Source of the DNA: Cafeteria roenbergensis
Taxonomy: Eukaryota > Sar > Bigyra > Bicosoecida > Cafeteriaceae
Direction: 5' to 3'
Assembly: GCA_008330645.1 (NCBI GenBank)
Contig: VLTN01000023.1
Coordinates: 124,001 to 188,000, forward strand
Length of the DNA stretch: 64,000 nucleotides
Within the stretch, counting starts at the first letter, position 1. Each line of letters starts with the position of its first letter. A program made the translations under genes and the position numbers. Under the pieces are notes generated by a model. That model made no database searches, had not been told where the DNA came from, and worked only from the letters and a program-made list of their open reading frames with translations. Shown here piece after piece: positions 51,129 to 61,583 of this stretch.

Positions 51129-54100
51129 ATGAATTTCGGAGGACGACGCGTCTATATTGGGACAGATAGGCTGGAGGAGGTCGTGCGCCCTGCGGATCTT
51201 GCCGGAGGCGTGACTGCCAGCATCCAGCGCAGCTACTCCCGCGCGGTGGAGAACCGCCGCTCTGGCAAGCGGGTTGCGACGCACCGCAAGGTCTCGGCAC
51301 TCCCAACTCGGCGGAGAGGGGGCACACCCCGGACGAGTGCGGCAGGGGCCGGGGCGCGGCTGGCACCCGAGTCTGGCTTGCTCGCCAGCCGCCAGCCTCT
51401 CGCAGCAGACGGCCTTGACAGGGCAAAGCCCGATGAAGGCGAATCCGACGACGAAGACGATGCGCTTTTGGAGCCCGGTGCCACGGTGAGGGCCTGGATC
51501 AGCGGGGAAGCGCCCAGTTGCACATGAGGCGCAACGCTCTCACGAAAGAAATCTCTGCCGCCACGATCTCGTTTTCGCAGGCCGAGCAAATCGCTACCAA
51601 CGTGATGGCAATCGATCTGGAATCCGTGCGGGACCCCGCACCAGTGGGCGGCCCCCCTGGGAGTGTCGTGCTTCGCTGCGGAAACAACCGCTGCGGCGCA
51701 ATGTTCAGCTCCTTCTCCAGGCTCGAGGGGTCCGCGTGGCCGTGCGAGTTTTGTGGCACACGCAACGGCTTGCCCGACGGGCTGGACGCTGGGTCGGTCG
51801 CAGGAGCAGCTGTTGCTGGGTCGGAGGCGGCCGGCGATGCTGACGGCGAGGCCGTGCCCTCAATGGTGGAGTTCGAGCTCGCGCGACCCGGAGCCGACGG
51901 CGCAGGAGTGGCAGGGCCGGAGCCGCCCGGCGTGGTCTTCGTTTGCGACATCAGCGGCTCCATGCGCGCCACCAGCCTCGCGCCTGCGGGGTATGTGAAG
52001 CCCGACGCGGCAGCCGCGGAGGCGGCAGAGGAGCGCGAGACTCGCATGATGCTTCAAGCGGCCGGGCTCACCGCGGAGGAAATCGACCAGCAGGTGGCTG
52101 CGATGCGAGCCGGCGCCGGCCGCCGCCACGGAAGCTCCGGGACCTACATTAGCCGCGCTGAGGGTCTCATTGCGGCGATCACCTCCCAGATGAAGCGGAT
52201 GGACGAGCGCACGCCGTCCGCCCGCGTTGCGCTTGTCACCTTCAACGACGAGGTCACGATTCGCACGGCGGGCGCAGAGACGAGCCTCAGCGGGGAGGCC
52301 CTTCGCAGCGTCGACGGCCTGCTCGAGGCCGGGGCGGCGGCGGCCGGCGCGTTTGCGACGCCTGTTTCGGAGGCCCACAAGCCGCTGAGCGACGTTGTCA
52401 AAGGGCTCGACGCGCAGGGACCGACTGCTCTCGGTCCGGCAGTGATGGTAGGCATGGGGATCGCGTCCAGGATGCCGGGGGGCTCGCGGGTGATCGTCAT
52501 CACCGACGGCGTGGCCAACGTGGTGAGTCTCGCATCGGTCCGGAGATTGCTGTCGCCGCCCGCGCGCGCGCTGGGCCAGGAGCCCATGGAACCTTCGAGC
52601 AGACAGCGAGCCAAGCCCTCGGGCTGCTGCCCCAAGGCCTGCTCCCGTTGTTTCCGAGCGAGCCACGCGCGTTGCGGCCTGCGCAGCCCTGCAGCTCTCC
52701 ACCCCGCCCCCCCAAGCCCCCCCCAAACCCCCCAAACCCTGCCCCTGGCTGCGTGTGTGTCCGCTGCAGGGAGTGGGCAACCTGGGCGACGGCAGCGACG
52801 AGTTCGCCCTGCTTGCGGAGGAGGACCGTGGGCCCGACTTCTACGACCGGGCTGGCAAAATTGCCGCAGAGCACGGGGTTGTCGTTGATGTCGTCGCCAT
52901 CACAGGCGAAGGCGCCGCGCTGGAGCACCTGGGCAGCCTGGCCGCCGCTGCCAACGGCGAGATTCGCACGGTTGGCCCCGGAGAGCTGGCCAAGGAGGTT
53001 GCGGGAATCATGTCGTCCGATGTGCTTGCGCTCAACGCACACGTCACGACGGTGGCAAGCAGCCACCTGGCGTTCGACAACGCTGAGGGGTGGGGCTGGA
53101 CCACATCGGCGGGGAACAGGGCAGTCGCGGAGGCGGCGGAGGCAGCCGCGGCAGAGGCGGCCGAGGCAGCCGGCGCCGAGGGGGAGGCCGCGGCGGGCGG
53201 CGGTGCCGGTGCGGCTGGCAGGGGGGAGGGAGGCGGGGAATCCCCTCCTCGCGGCGGCCCGCTGTACGGCCGCCTCATGCCGGCTCTTCCCGACGACGCG
53301 GCAACGATCGGTGACGGCACCGGCCACCACCGCGTGGTGACCTGCGCCCCGCTGAGCGATCCGCGCCTGCTGCCGCCCGTCGCTGCAGCCGTCGCCGGGC
53401 CAACCAGCAACGCGGCAGCCGAGGACGCCGAAGCCGAGGACCCCCCTGCCGCCTCTGGCGCGGGCAGCGGGTCCGGCATCGAGCCCGCCGTGTCGGAGGA
53501 GGACCCCTCAGGCGCCCCCTCGGATGCCGCCGCCGCGGAACCCGGCAGCTCGCAGCCCGACCCGCCAGCAGCCGACGCTTCCGCCCCAGCGTCGGACGGG
53601 TCTTCTCGGGTCTGGCGAACCCCCGGCAACGTGGTATCCGGCACGGAGCTGACGCTGGAGTTCGGCCGGCGCGCCCAGCCGCTGCCCGCAGATGTCACGG
53701 CGGTTCCGTTCCAGATGCAGCTGTGGTTCTCGCGCCCGGGCGACCGCCGGCGCATTCTGCGCGTGGTCACGAGCATGTGCCCCGTGTCCTCTGACATCGA
53801 GGACGTGGTCTCCCCGGCGAACGTGGTGGCGCCCGTTGTGGCCGCGTTTGCCAGGGCCAAGACCGCGCAGCTCGCTGCCCTGGGCGACTACGCCCGCTCG
53901 CGCACCACCACCCGGGCCTACAGCCAGTTTCTGGCCCAGAACGCGGTGATGCTCTCTCCCGAGTGCCCACCCGCGCCAGCGCGGGCAGAACGACAGCGGA
54001 AGGCTGCCGAGAGCGCGCCCGGGCGTCGCTCCCGGGCCTTCGGTAGGTCCGTGGCATCCGCCAGCGGGCCTGGCCATATGTCCCTGCGCGGAATCGCCGC

Positions 54101-54773
54101 CCCCGCCGGGGCGGCGCCTGGCAGGGGTGCGCTGAGGGAGGCTAAGGCGGAGGCGGCGCCGTCGGACGTCGGTCCGGCCATGCTTATGCAGTGGGCGCAA
54201 GGCCTCGACGGGCTCGACGGCGCCATTGCGGAGGAGCTCAACGCTGAGCGCGATGACGGCGTGTCCTTCGACCTGCTCGCTGACGCGGCGGCTCATGACG
54301 CCGACGACAGCGACGAGAGTGAGGAGGAGGAGTCTGCCAGCGGCCCAATGCCAGCCTGCGCTCGTGTAAGCTGTGCAGCGCCGGCGGGAGCGTGCATGGC
54401 GCCCCCGCCCGGGCGCGCGGCTCCTGCAAAGGCTTCGGCGCATCTCCGAGCCGAGAGGGCTGCGCCCAGAGGCAAGCGCAAGGGCGCCAGGGCCGCGGGC
54501 TCCCGGGCGCTCGCCAGCTCGCCGGTGGCTTCAGCAACGCCTGCCTGGGCGATGTCCGCCGTTGCTCAGGGAACCCGGGAGACTGCCCGGATGCAGGTCC
54601 GGAGCAGCCGGCGGGCGAAGAACGACGCTCTCTCGAGCTTGTTGCAGAACTCCGTGCGGCGCGGCGGCACCTCTCGCGATTATGCTGGCTTTGGCGATGA
54701 CTCTTCGGCACCGTCGAGCGCCCCGCCACGAGGCAGAGCAGCTGCCCCCGAGCCAGGCGACGGCGAGGAGTAG
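51129..54773 (+). CDS. Sec23/Sec24-like zinc-finger and vWA domain protein
   Basis: Exons 51129-51485, 51581-52522 and 52770-54773 (all phase 0) give 1100 residues. A zinc-finger-like motif with Cys152, Cys157, Cys174 and Cys177 (RCGNNRCGAMFSS; WPCEFCGTRN) is followed by a von Willebrand A domain with a MIDAS motif (VFVCDISGSM, Asp242), TYISRAEGLIAAITSQM, ARVALVTFNDEV and GSRVIVITDGVAN, spliced to VGNLGDGSDEF. A beta-sandwich and helical part (VPFQMQLWFSRPGDRRRILR; AARAKTAQLAALGDYAR-like) follows, as in Sec23/24 trunk regions. The order zinc finger, vWA, beta-sandwich resembles Sec23/24 and the circularly permuted Ras proteins of amoebae, but no gelsolin-like or Ras part is seen. The C-terminal 300 residues are disordered with an acidic patch. 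The role is unknown; vesicle-coat relatedness is inference. Confidence 0.82.
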
Positions 54774-55209
54774 GGAGTGCGGGCTTGTCGGCGTGTGCAA
54801 CACAGAGAGTGCGCTTCCTCGAGCTTGCGGCCAGCGCAAGCGATGACTGTGCTCTGTTCAGCTGCGCCCCGCTCCCCACCGCGAGCCGGGCTGCATCGCG
54901 CCCGTGGGAAATCCGCACTCAGCCTTCTGCGTTCGAGCACAAGCGAGGCGTGCTCCGGAAGCAGCGCTCCCGCCACAAGACCCAAATGCAACCAATCGCT
55001 CAGCGCGACGGCAGGCACCGCGGTCCGAGGGCATTGCAGCGCTGCGCGCCGCCTCCGGCCCCAGAACGTTGCCACAGCCAACTGAACCCGGTTCTTGGGG
55101 CGTTGGCCGGACAGTTGGCTCGATGTTGCGGGAGGGGAGCAGGCAGCTCTGCAAGCAGCTTGTTGACGGACGCGGCATGGGAGGGCGCACAGCGCACAGG
55201 CTGTGCACG
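54774..55209. other. Intergenic spacer, nothing recognised
   Basis: Between two plus-strand genes. An in-frame ATG at about 55123 could extend the next gene upstream, but the strong context at 55210 is preferred. Confidence 0.45.
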
Positions 55210-57815
55210 ATGGCTGCGCGGGAGCACGGCGACATGCCGCTCGGAGCGCGCCCGTTCCTCCCTCAGTTCGCAGACTCGAGGCCCGTCGCCCGTCCCAAGC
55301 GCCAGATCTTCCAGGCCGGGGGCGAAATTCGCGAGCCGGAGGCAGAGGCGTTCGACCCCAGCGCCCACGTGAGCCCTGAGCTTGCCCGAGCAGACTCGGC
55401 TGCCGTGGCGGGCAGGTCCGGCTGATTGGGCGGCGAGCTGGCGCCTTGGTCGCGGGGGACGGCGCGCTGCCGGGCGTGCGATGAGCGCGGCGGCGGCCTG
55501 AGCGACCCGTTGTGGCGCGCAACGCTCTGCTGGACGGCTCGCGCCGCTTGCCGGCCCCAGCGGCCTCCTGCCTCGCAGCGCCCTGCCTCGCATTGTGCCA
55601 TCTGGTCCTGATTTCGCTTCCCCGCTCCGGCGCCGCGCTTTGCGTTTTTTGCTCGCAGCTTGTTGCCCGAGCGGACACGATGAGGCGTCGCGGCGACCGG
55701 GAGGCGGTGCTCTTTGACAAGACCGTGCGCGCGCGCGACACCCTCGCCGGCACCGGCTTTGGGGGGGCATCTGTCAGGCTCGATGCCACGTCGGGGGCCG
55801 GAGCCGCGCCCGCGGCCGGCGACGCGGCTGCCGCTGCCGCGGCCGTGGCGAACGGGGGCATGCGGTCTCGCATGACGCTCGTCGCCTCGACGGGCGGCCG
55901 CGCGGGCATGGGGGCAACCGGAGCGGCCCCTGTGGCTGACGGTGGCTCGGACCTGCCGCCCGCGGTGCTGGCCGAGAAGCAGGTGCTGCGGTTCTTCGCC
56001 TGGTTCCGGGAGGCGGTGCCGGAGTCACGCCGCGAGACGAACCGAGTGAGACGCGCGCGCGCGCGCGCAGGAGGGCCTTGGCTGCCGTCGCCTTGGTGCC
56101 CGCTCGCGCAGCTGCGGCCTCTTGTCCGCGCAGCTGCGGACCCACTCCCCCCCCCTGCCGCTCCGCCGCCGCTCTGCCGTTCCGCCCCCCTGACGTCCCG
56201 CCGCCGCCCTGCCCTTCCGTGCGCACCAGCGCCACGCGAGCCGGCTCCAGGCCTCGCTCTCTCCACCGCGCCGCAACCGCCCGCCCCCCTCTTCCGCCGC
56301 CCCCCCCACCACCACGCCCGCCCCCCTCTTCCGCCGCCCCCCCCCACCACCACGCCCGCCCCCCTCTTCCGCCGCCCCCCCCACCACCACGCCCGCACCC
56401 TCCCTGCCGCGCGCGCGCAGATCCGACTCGTGGCCATCCAGTACTTCGTGGAAACTGGCGACCTGGCCATCCACGAGCCCCACACCCCCAACAGCGGCCT
56501 GCCCCAAGGCCCGATCATGCGCAAGGGCCGCGTCGTGAAGCGGGAGCGCGAGGACGGCTCGCATGAGTACGTCGACTGGCGCGACCTCAGCGTCAGCGAC
56601 GAGGTCACGTTCCACGGCCGGACGTACCGCATCTACGACGCCGACGGCTTCACTCGCGAGTGGTTCGCGGCCCGCGGCTTGCCCCTCGAGGACCCGGAGG
56701 AGGTTCCCAAGGACGTGTACGCCGCTGAGGCCGCCGCCGCCGCAGAGGCCGCCCGCGTGCCCGGGCGCTTCAAGAAGACCATGTACGACGAGAAGCTCTT
56801 CCAGGAGGCCCGCTTGGGCCGCTTCGTGCGCGACCCCGCGGCCCGCGCCAAGTTCCAGGAAAACGACGGGAAAGTTCTTCGGTTCGACTGCCTGTGGCGC
56901 GACGACAGGGAGGGTGGCGACACGCTGCACTACGTGCTGCAGTGGCATCTCAAGGACGACCAGGCGGAGCTGCTCGAGGTGCACGACCGCAACGACGGGC
57001 GCGACCCCACCAACGTGGCCGTGTCGAAGCGGCGGCTCCCTCTCAAGTGGCGCGCCACGCTGCGCATGCCCGGGGACATGACGGCCGAGGCGGCGGAAAA
57101 CTGGGCGACCCCGTCTGACATCAGGGTGGGCTCTACCCTGGACGTGTTCGGGCGCAACCTCTTCGTCCGCGGCGCCGACGGCTTCACGCGCGACTGGTAC
57201 AGGCGCACACTGGGGATCACGCAGCCTGACGCCGTGTACGACCGGGAACCCGAGCCCGTGGTGCCGACGCTGCCGCCCCCGCCCCACATGGGCATCGGAG
57301 ACCCTGACGACACCATCCAGTCCACCAAGACCTTCGCACCCCGCCCGCCCAAGCGCGACTTCGACAAGTGGGCCACCTACGAGGGGGTGGTGTACCGGTT
57401 CAAGACCCGCCTCGTCTTCCCCCCCGAGCTGGCCCACGTGGCCGACGCCGACCGCCGCTTCACCGTGGCAATCTACCCAACAGACGACACGCTCGGTATC
57501 TTTGAGCCTCCCCGCCGTAACTCCGGACTCTCGGCTGGAAAGTTTCTCGCCAGGGGCAAGCACAGGCACGAGTCGGGCCGCCCGTTCCGCCCCACGGACT
57601 TCCGCCCCGGCCGCACCGTGGTCATCAACACCCGCACCTTCCACGTGGACGACGCCGACCCCTTCACCCGCCGCGCGGTTCCGGAGGTGGACCTGCCCGT
57701 GCCGGAGGGCAGCGGCGACAACATGTTTCCCCGCGGGCCCACGACCACATCCCTCGACGGGACGATGAAGGCGGTCAGCACGTCGGGCCGCGCCTCCGCT
57801 GCTGTGCGCGGCTGA
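55210..57815 (+). CDS. EFHC1: Three-DM10-domain ciliary protein (EFHC1/Rib72-like)
   Basis: Exons 55210-55368, 55659-56045 and 56421-57815 (all phase 0) give 646 residues. Three DM10 domains are visible. DM10-1: VLRFFAWFREAVPESRRETN, then IRLVAIQYFVETGDLAIHEP, NSGLPQGPIMRKGRVV, DGFTREWF. DGDM10-2: VLRFDCLWRDDREGGDTLHY, LEVHDRNDGRDPTNVAV, DGFTRDWYRRTLGI. DM10-3: VVYRFKTRLVFPPEL, LGIFEPPRRNSGLSAGKFL, HVDDADPFTRR. Human EFHC1/2 and algal/ciliate Rib72 have this layout and are microtubule inner proteins of ciliary doublets. The C-terminal EF-hands of EFHC1 are missing; the protein ends soon after DM10-3. Splicing of intron 2 (375 nt, stop-free, with a proline-coding tandem repeat) is needed to keep DM10-1 intact. 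Confidence 0.93.
56280..56396 (+). repeat. Intronic tandem repeat, three copies of about 37 bp
   Basis: Copies of CCCTCTTCCGCCGCCCCCC followed by ACCACCACGCCCG lie in intron 2 of the DM10 gene, close to the acceptor. The strand is C-rich and nearly free of G on the sense side. Confidence 0.92.
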
Positions 57816-58186
57816 GGGCCGGAGGTGCGCTGCCGCTCGCCGGCCTCTGGGCTGCTCGGCCATGAGCCACCCGGCCTTGCTCGGCCACTGCGACACGGGT
57901 GCGTGGGAGTGTGTGCGCCCTGCGTTCGTCCCCAGTGTGTGTGTGTGCCTGCGTGTCCGTGCTTCCCCTTCTGCTGCATCAAGGCGCGGCGAAAACAACG
58001 CCTCTGCCGTGAGGCTCGGCAGCGCGCCGCGCATGCCCCACTCGAAGCACACCAGCGGTAGCCGTCAGGCCCAGCGCCTCTGGCCGTGCGCGTGCTCCCT
58101 GCTGGGGCCAGCTGCACCTGGGAGTCGGCCGGACTCGGCCGCCAGGCTCGCGGCCCTCTTGTCAACCGACTCTTGAAGCAACTGCC
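57816..58186. other. Intergenic spacer, nothing recognised
   Basis: Between the DM10 gene and the next plus-strand gene; contains a GTGTGTGTGTG stretch at about 57936. No gene is supported. Confidence 0.5.
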
Positions 58187-61034
58187 ATGGCCGCTGAGCG
58201 CGCGCCGACGCTGGACGAGGCGCTCAGCGTGTGAGCGCGCGCGCCGGTCATTCTGCGCGATGCCACACGGTCCCGAGTCGCCGGCAGCGCCCTGGGGCCG
58301 CGATGCAGGGCGCAGGAGCGCTCGCGCGAAGCAGCCTGCATGCTGCGCGTGCGGAGCGCGCTCTAGAGGCTCCCAGCCGCTCTCACTGCCGCCGCTCTCG
58401 CATAGTGGGCCCGCCAGTGCCACGTGGTTCCTGTGGCGCGTTTGCCGCGCTGCCCATGCCGACCCGGTGACTCGCAGGCTGGAGTCCCTAGCTCGCGAAG
58501 CGCCCGCGCCGGTGCCCGCGGTCGAAGGGGCGCGCCTGACCGCGGCCCTTGCCTCAGACATGCTCATTATGACAGTCGAGGAGGCGGGCGCGGCTGCCCA
58601 TCGCTGCGCGTCCGATGCAGCAAGCAGCTCGGCCGAGGCAATTGCCGAGGCGATGGACGCCTGCTTGGAGCTGACCAGCCCGGACCACGGCCACCTGGCC
58701 GCCGCAGCCGCGCTGGCCGTCGCGGCGCTGTGCTCGAGCGCCCCCGAGAGCGACGCCTCGGACCCGCCCGTGCCGCAAATGTGGTCGCCCATTGCAATTG
58801 CTGCGTCCACGGTGCGGGGCCACGTGAGCGGGCTTGGCCAGGGCGTTCCGGCCACGTGCATGACGGCCAGGCGCGCTCTTGGGGGAAAGTGGGCCGCCGT
58901 CGGCCGAGAGGCTGCGGCGAAGGGCAGCGTCTCTGCGACTGCCTCCGTCGTCAGCGCTCCCAAGGCCACCCGGGCGTTCCGCCTGTTGGCAGAGCTCGTG
59001 GCGCCGCCGCCGGTCGTCGGGCACCAGGAGAGCGTGGTTGCCGCCCCCTCTTTGGCAAGCGATGCGGTGCTTGGGGCGGCAACCAGCCTGGGCGGAGGGC
59101 GCGGAGAGACGATCGCGGCCGGGACCGAGCGGTCGGGCCGGCTCCCACGCGGGGCGGCAACTGTACTTGCGCGGACGGCACGCGCCCTGGCGCGGGCGGC
59201 GACGGCCGCGGCCGCTGCTGCCAGCATCGGGGTGCCGCTCGCGGCATCGGCGTCGGACGCAGAGTGGTCGGCTGCTTGCGAGGCCGCGGCGCTTCTTTGT
59301 GCCGAGATCGGGGGCGCTGTCGCCAAGGCGACCGAGCTCGCAGCTGCCGCGGCGGAGCACGCAGCGGCGCCCGTGGAAGTGGATTCTGCCGGGGGCGCCG
59401 TCCCGCTGGACGCGGACCTGTCTCTCCTGCGCCGGCGCTGCTCGGCGGTGTCGGCGGCGTCGCTGGTCAGGGCGGTGTGGCCGTTCGTGGGGGGGACGCT
59501 GGCGGCGGGGTGGGGCGTGCCTGGGGCCGCGGTGGGCGGAGAGGAGGGGCGCGCAGCGGAGGGGGTGCTGGCGGCTGCGCTGGCGTGTCGCCGGCTGACA
59601 GCGAACCAGAGAGGCGCGGATGGCGCCCTCGCCGGGGCCGAGGCGGACGGCGCGGCGGCTGACGCTGTGGCCGGCGTCCAGCTGGCGTGGGAGCGACGGC
59701 AGCTCTTGGCGGCGGCGGCGGCGTCCGCCCTCGAGCGGCAGGGGTCCAATGTGCTGGCGGCGGCAGCGGCAGCCGAGGACAGCGCCGTGCGCTCGCTGGC
59801 GGTTGCGCACGCGACGCTGCTATCAGAGGCCGGCACCAGGCTGTGGGACACGCACCGGCCCTGGTTCAAGGCGGAGCGGGGGGGCCACTACGTCCTGGCC
59901 TGGGGCGCGGCGCTGCGCCGGGCGACGGAGCTGCTTGGCCTGCCGGCCATGGCGGCGGAGCCGGCCGCCACCGCCAAGGGCACGGTGCCCGCGACCATCG
60001 CGCTGCGGCAAGCGTGGGCCGTGGAGGGCCGCCGCGGGGCCGTGTGGGCCCTCGCCTCGCTGGCGCGGGAGGGGTGCCTGCGGCTTGCCGCGCTGTGGGG
60101 CGCCGTCCGTCCCTCCCGTGTCATGATGCCGCAGCTGGGAATCGACGCCGCGCTCACTCTTGCCGCGGTCTGGCCGGCGGTACGGCTCTGCCAGTCGGTG
60201 GAGCTGTCCGTGGGGCTGGGGGAGCGGGCAAGCACGGCGCTGGACAGCGCAGTTGGGGCCCTGTGGACGGCCCTGTGGGTGGCAGGAGCCGTGTCGGGGC
60301 CCGCTGCCGCCGTGGCGGGTGCTGTGAAGCGCATCGGCAGGACGCTGGACGAGGGGGAGGAGGAGCTCGCCGACCTCTGCTCGCAGGACATTGTGGCGAG
60401 CGACGCGGCAGAGCGGCTGGAGGAGGCGGCAGCGGCGCTCGGCTGCGCGAGCTGGATCGCCGAGCCTGGAGCCGTCGGCTTCCCAGACAGGCTTCACGCC
60501 GACACCCTGGGGAACGGGCTGTGGCTGGCAGACAGGCCCGCTGCTGCCGTGCCCGCTGGCGGGGGCGGGGGCGGCGGAGGCGGCGCGCCAGCAGCAGCGC
60601 AAGCGGCCGCGGGCGGAGTGCCAACCGGCGCAGCCGCCGCTGCCGCTGCCCCCTCCCCTGGATCAGAAAAGGCCGAGGCCGCCCTCTTTGGCAGGGCCAA
60701 GGCGCTGGGAGCAGTGGGGGCAGGGGCAGGGTTCGTGCCCCCCAGGTTCGGCCCCCCCCCGCCAGCCAACCCGCTGGCAACTGCCCCGTCAGACGCAATG
60801 TGGGCACCCATCCTTGGCGGGCGCTGCCCCGTGTCCTCGCTCTCGCTGGTGGAGCTGGTCAGCAGGCGCCAGGACGTCGGCTCGTGGGAGTGGCCCAAGG
60901 CCACTGCCGACGACGCGGCCGCGGCAGAGCTCCTCCGGCCGCTGGTCGACGCGCACACGGTCAAGCCGGGAGCCGGTGACGGCTCTGCAGCGGCGGACGC
61001 CGGCACCACCAGCGGCACTGCCTGGCACGAGTGA
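58187..61034 (+). CDS. Alanine-rich helical protein, unknown (two exons)
   Basis: Exons 58187-58230 and 58478-61034 (phase 2; donor GTGAGC, acceptor ACTCGCAG) give 866 residues starting MAAERAPTLDEALSV and continuing LESLAREAPAPVPAVEG. The frame upstream of 58478 is open but lacks an ATG near the protein-like part, which supports the short first exon. The protein is overwhelmingly helical and Ala-rich, with regular hydrophobic spacing and Trp-containing helices (WAVEGRRGAVWALASLA; LWTALWVAGAVSGPAAAVAG), suggesting a HEAT/ARM-like or other solenoid. No transmembrane topology is convincing. A Gly9 run and an Ala-rich linker separate a C-terminal part containing FVPPRFGPPPPANPL, SLVELVSRRQDVGSWEWP and LLRPLVDAHTVKPG. 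Family not recognised; no function proposed. Confidence 0.68.
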
Positions 61035-61583
61035 GCAGCGCTGGCGCCGGGGGCGGTCGCCTCGTGGGGCGAGCCTCGCAATCGGCCCCGGACGCCGCCC
61101 TGTCAGGTCGCCGCAGGGCCTCGCGTGCCTTTTGAGCTCGGCAGGAGGGTGTGTGGGGGGCACGGCCCTCTGGCTTGTGCCTCTGCCCCGGTGCGTTTTT
61201 CGTTCTTGCGCCTCGTCTGTTGCGCGCTGGCAAAACTCAAACGAACCGGAAGGCGTCACTCGTGGCGGGCCCGGCTCGAGCAGCAGGCGAAGCTCTGTGC
61301 TACCAGGCCGTGCTTGCACAGGCGCCAACGCGGACGGCGGCACAAAATCTGTTCTTAGTCCGGTGGCAGGCCCGTGGCGAGAGAACACATGCAGCACTCG
61401 GCACAACCATTGCGCGCACAATGCCCGAGTGGCTCCACTCTGAAGATTGTCGTCGGCACTGACGCGCCTCCGCCGCCGCGGGGACAACAGGTTGAGCGGA
61501 GCCCACCCACCAGCCTCTCCCAAACGGCTAGAGCGAGGAGCTTGGCAGGCGAGCAAGCAAGCGAAGCGGCGCCGCCGCCCCGG
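61035..61583. other. Convergent spacer, nothing recognised
   Basis: Between the stops of the Ala-rich helical protein and the right-edge gene. Presumably 3' UTRs; no exon, RNA gene or repeat is supported. Confidence 0.5.

Noticed and set aside
51486-51517. A 32-nt intron in the vWA gene
   Set aside because: GT..AG and frame fit, but the acceptor TTTTCGCAG at 51580 is far better and also in frame, giving a 95-nt intron in line with the others.
56025-58052. 675-residue minus-strand open frame
   Set aside because: Antisense shadow of the DM10 gene, whose three domains are clear on the plus strand.
57473-59869. 798-residue minus-strand open frame
   Set aside because: It runs into the end of the DM10 gene and mirrors the Ala-rich plus-strand frame, which is longer and has a splice-supported start.
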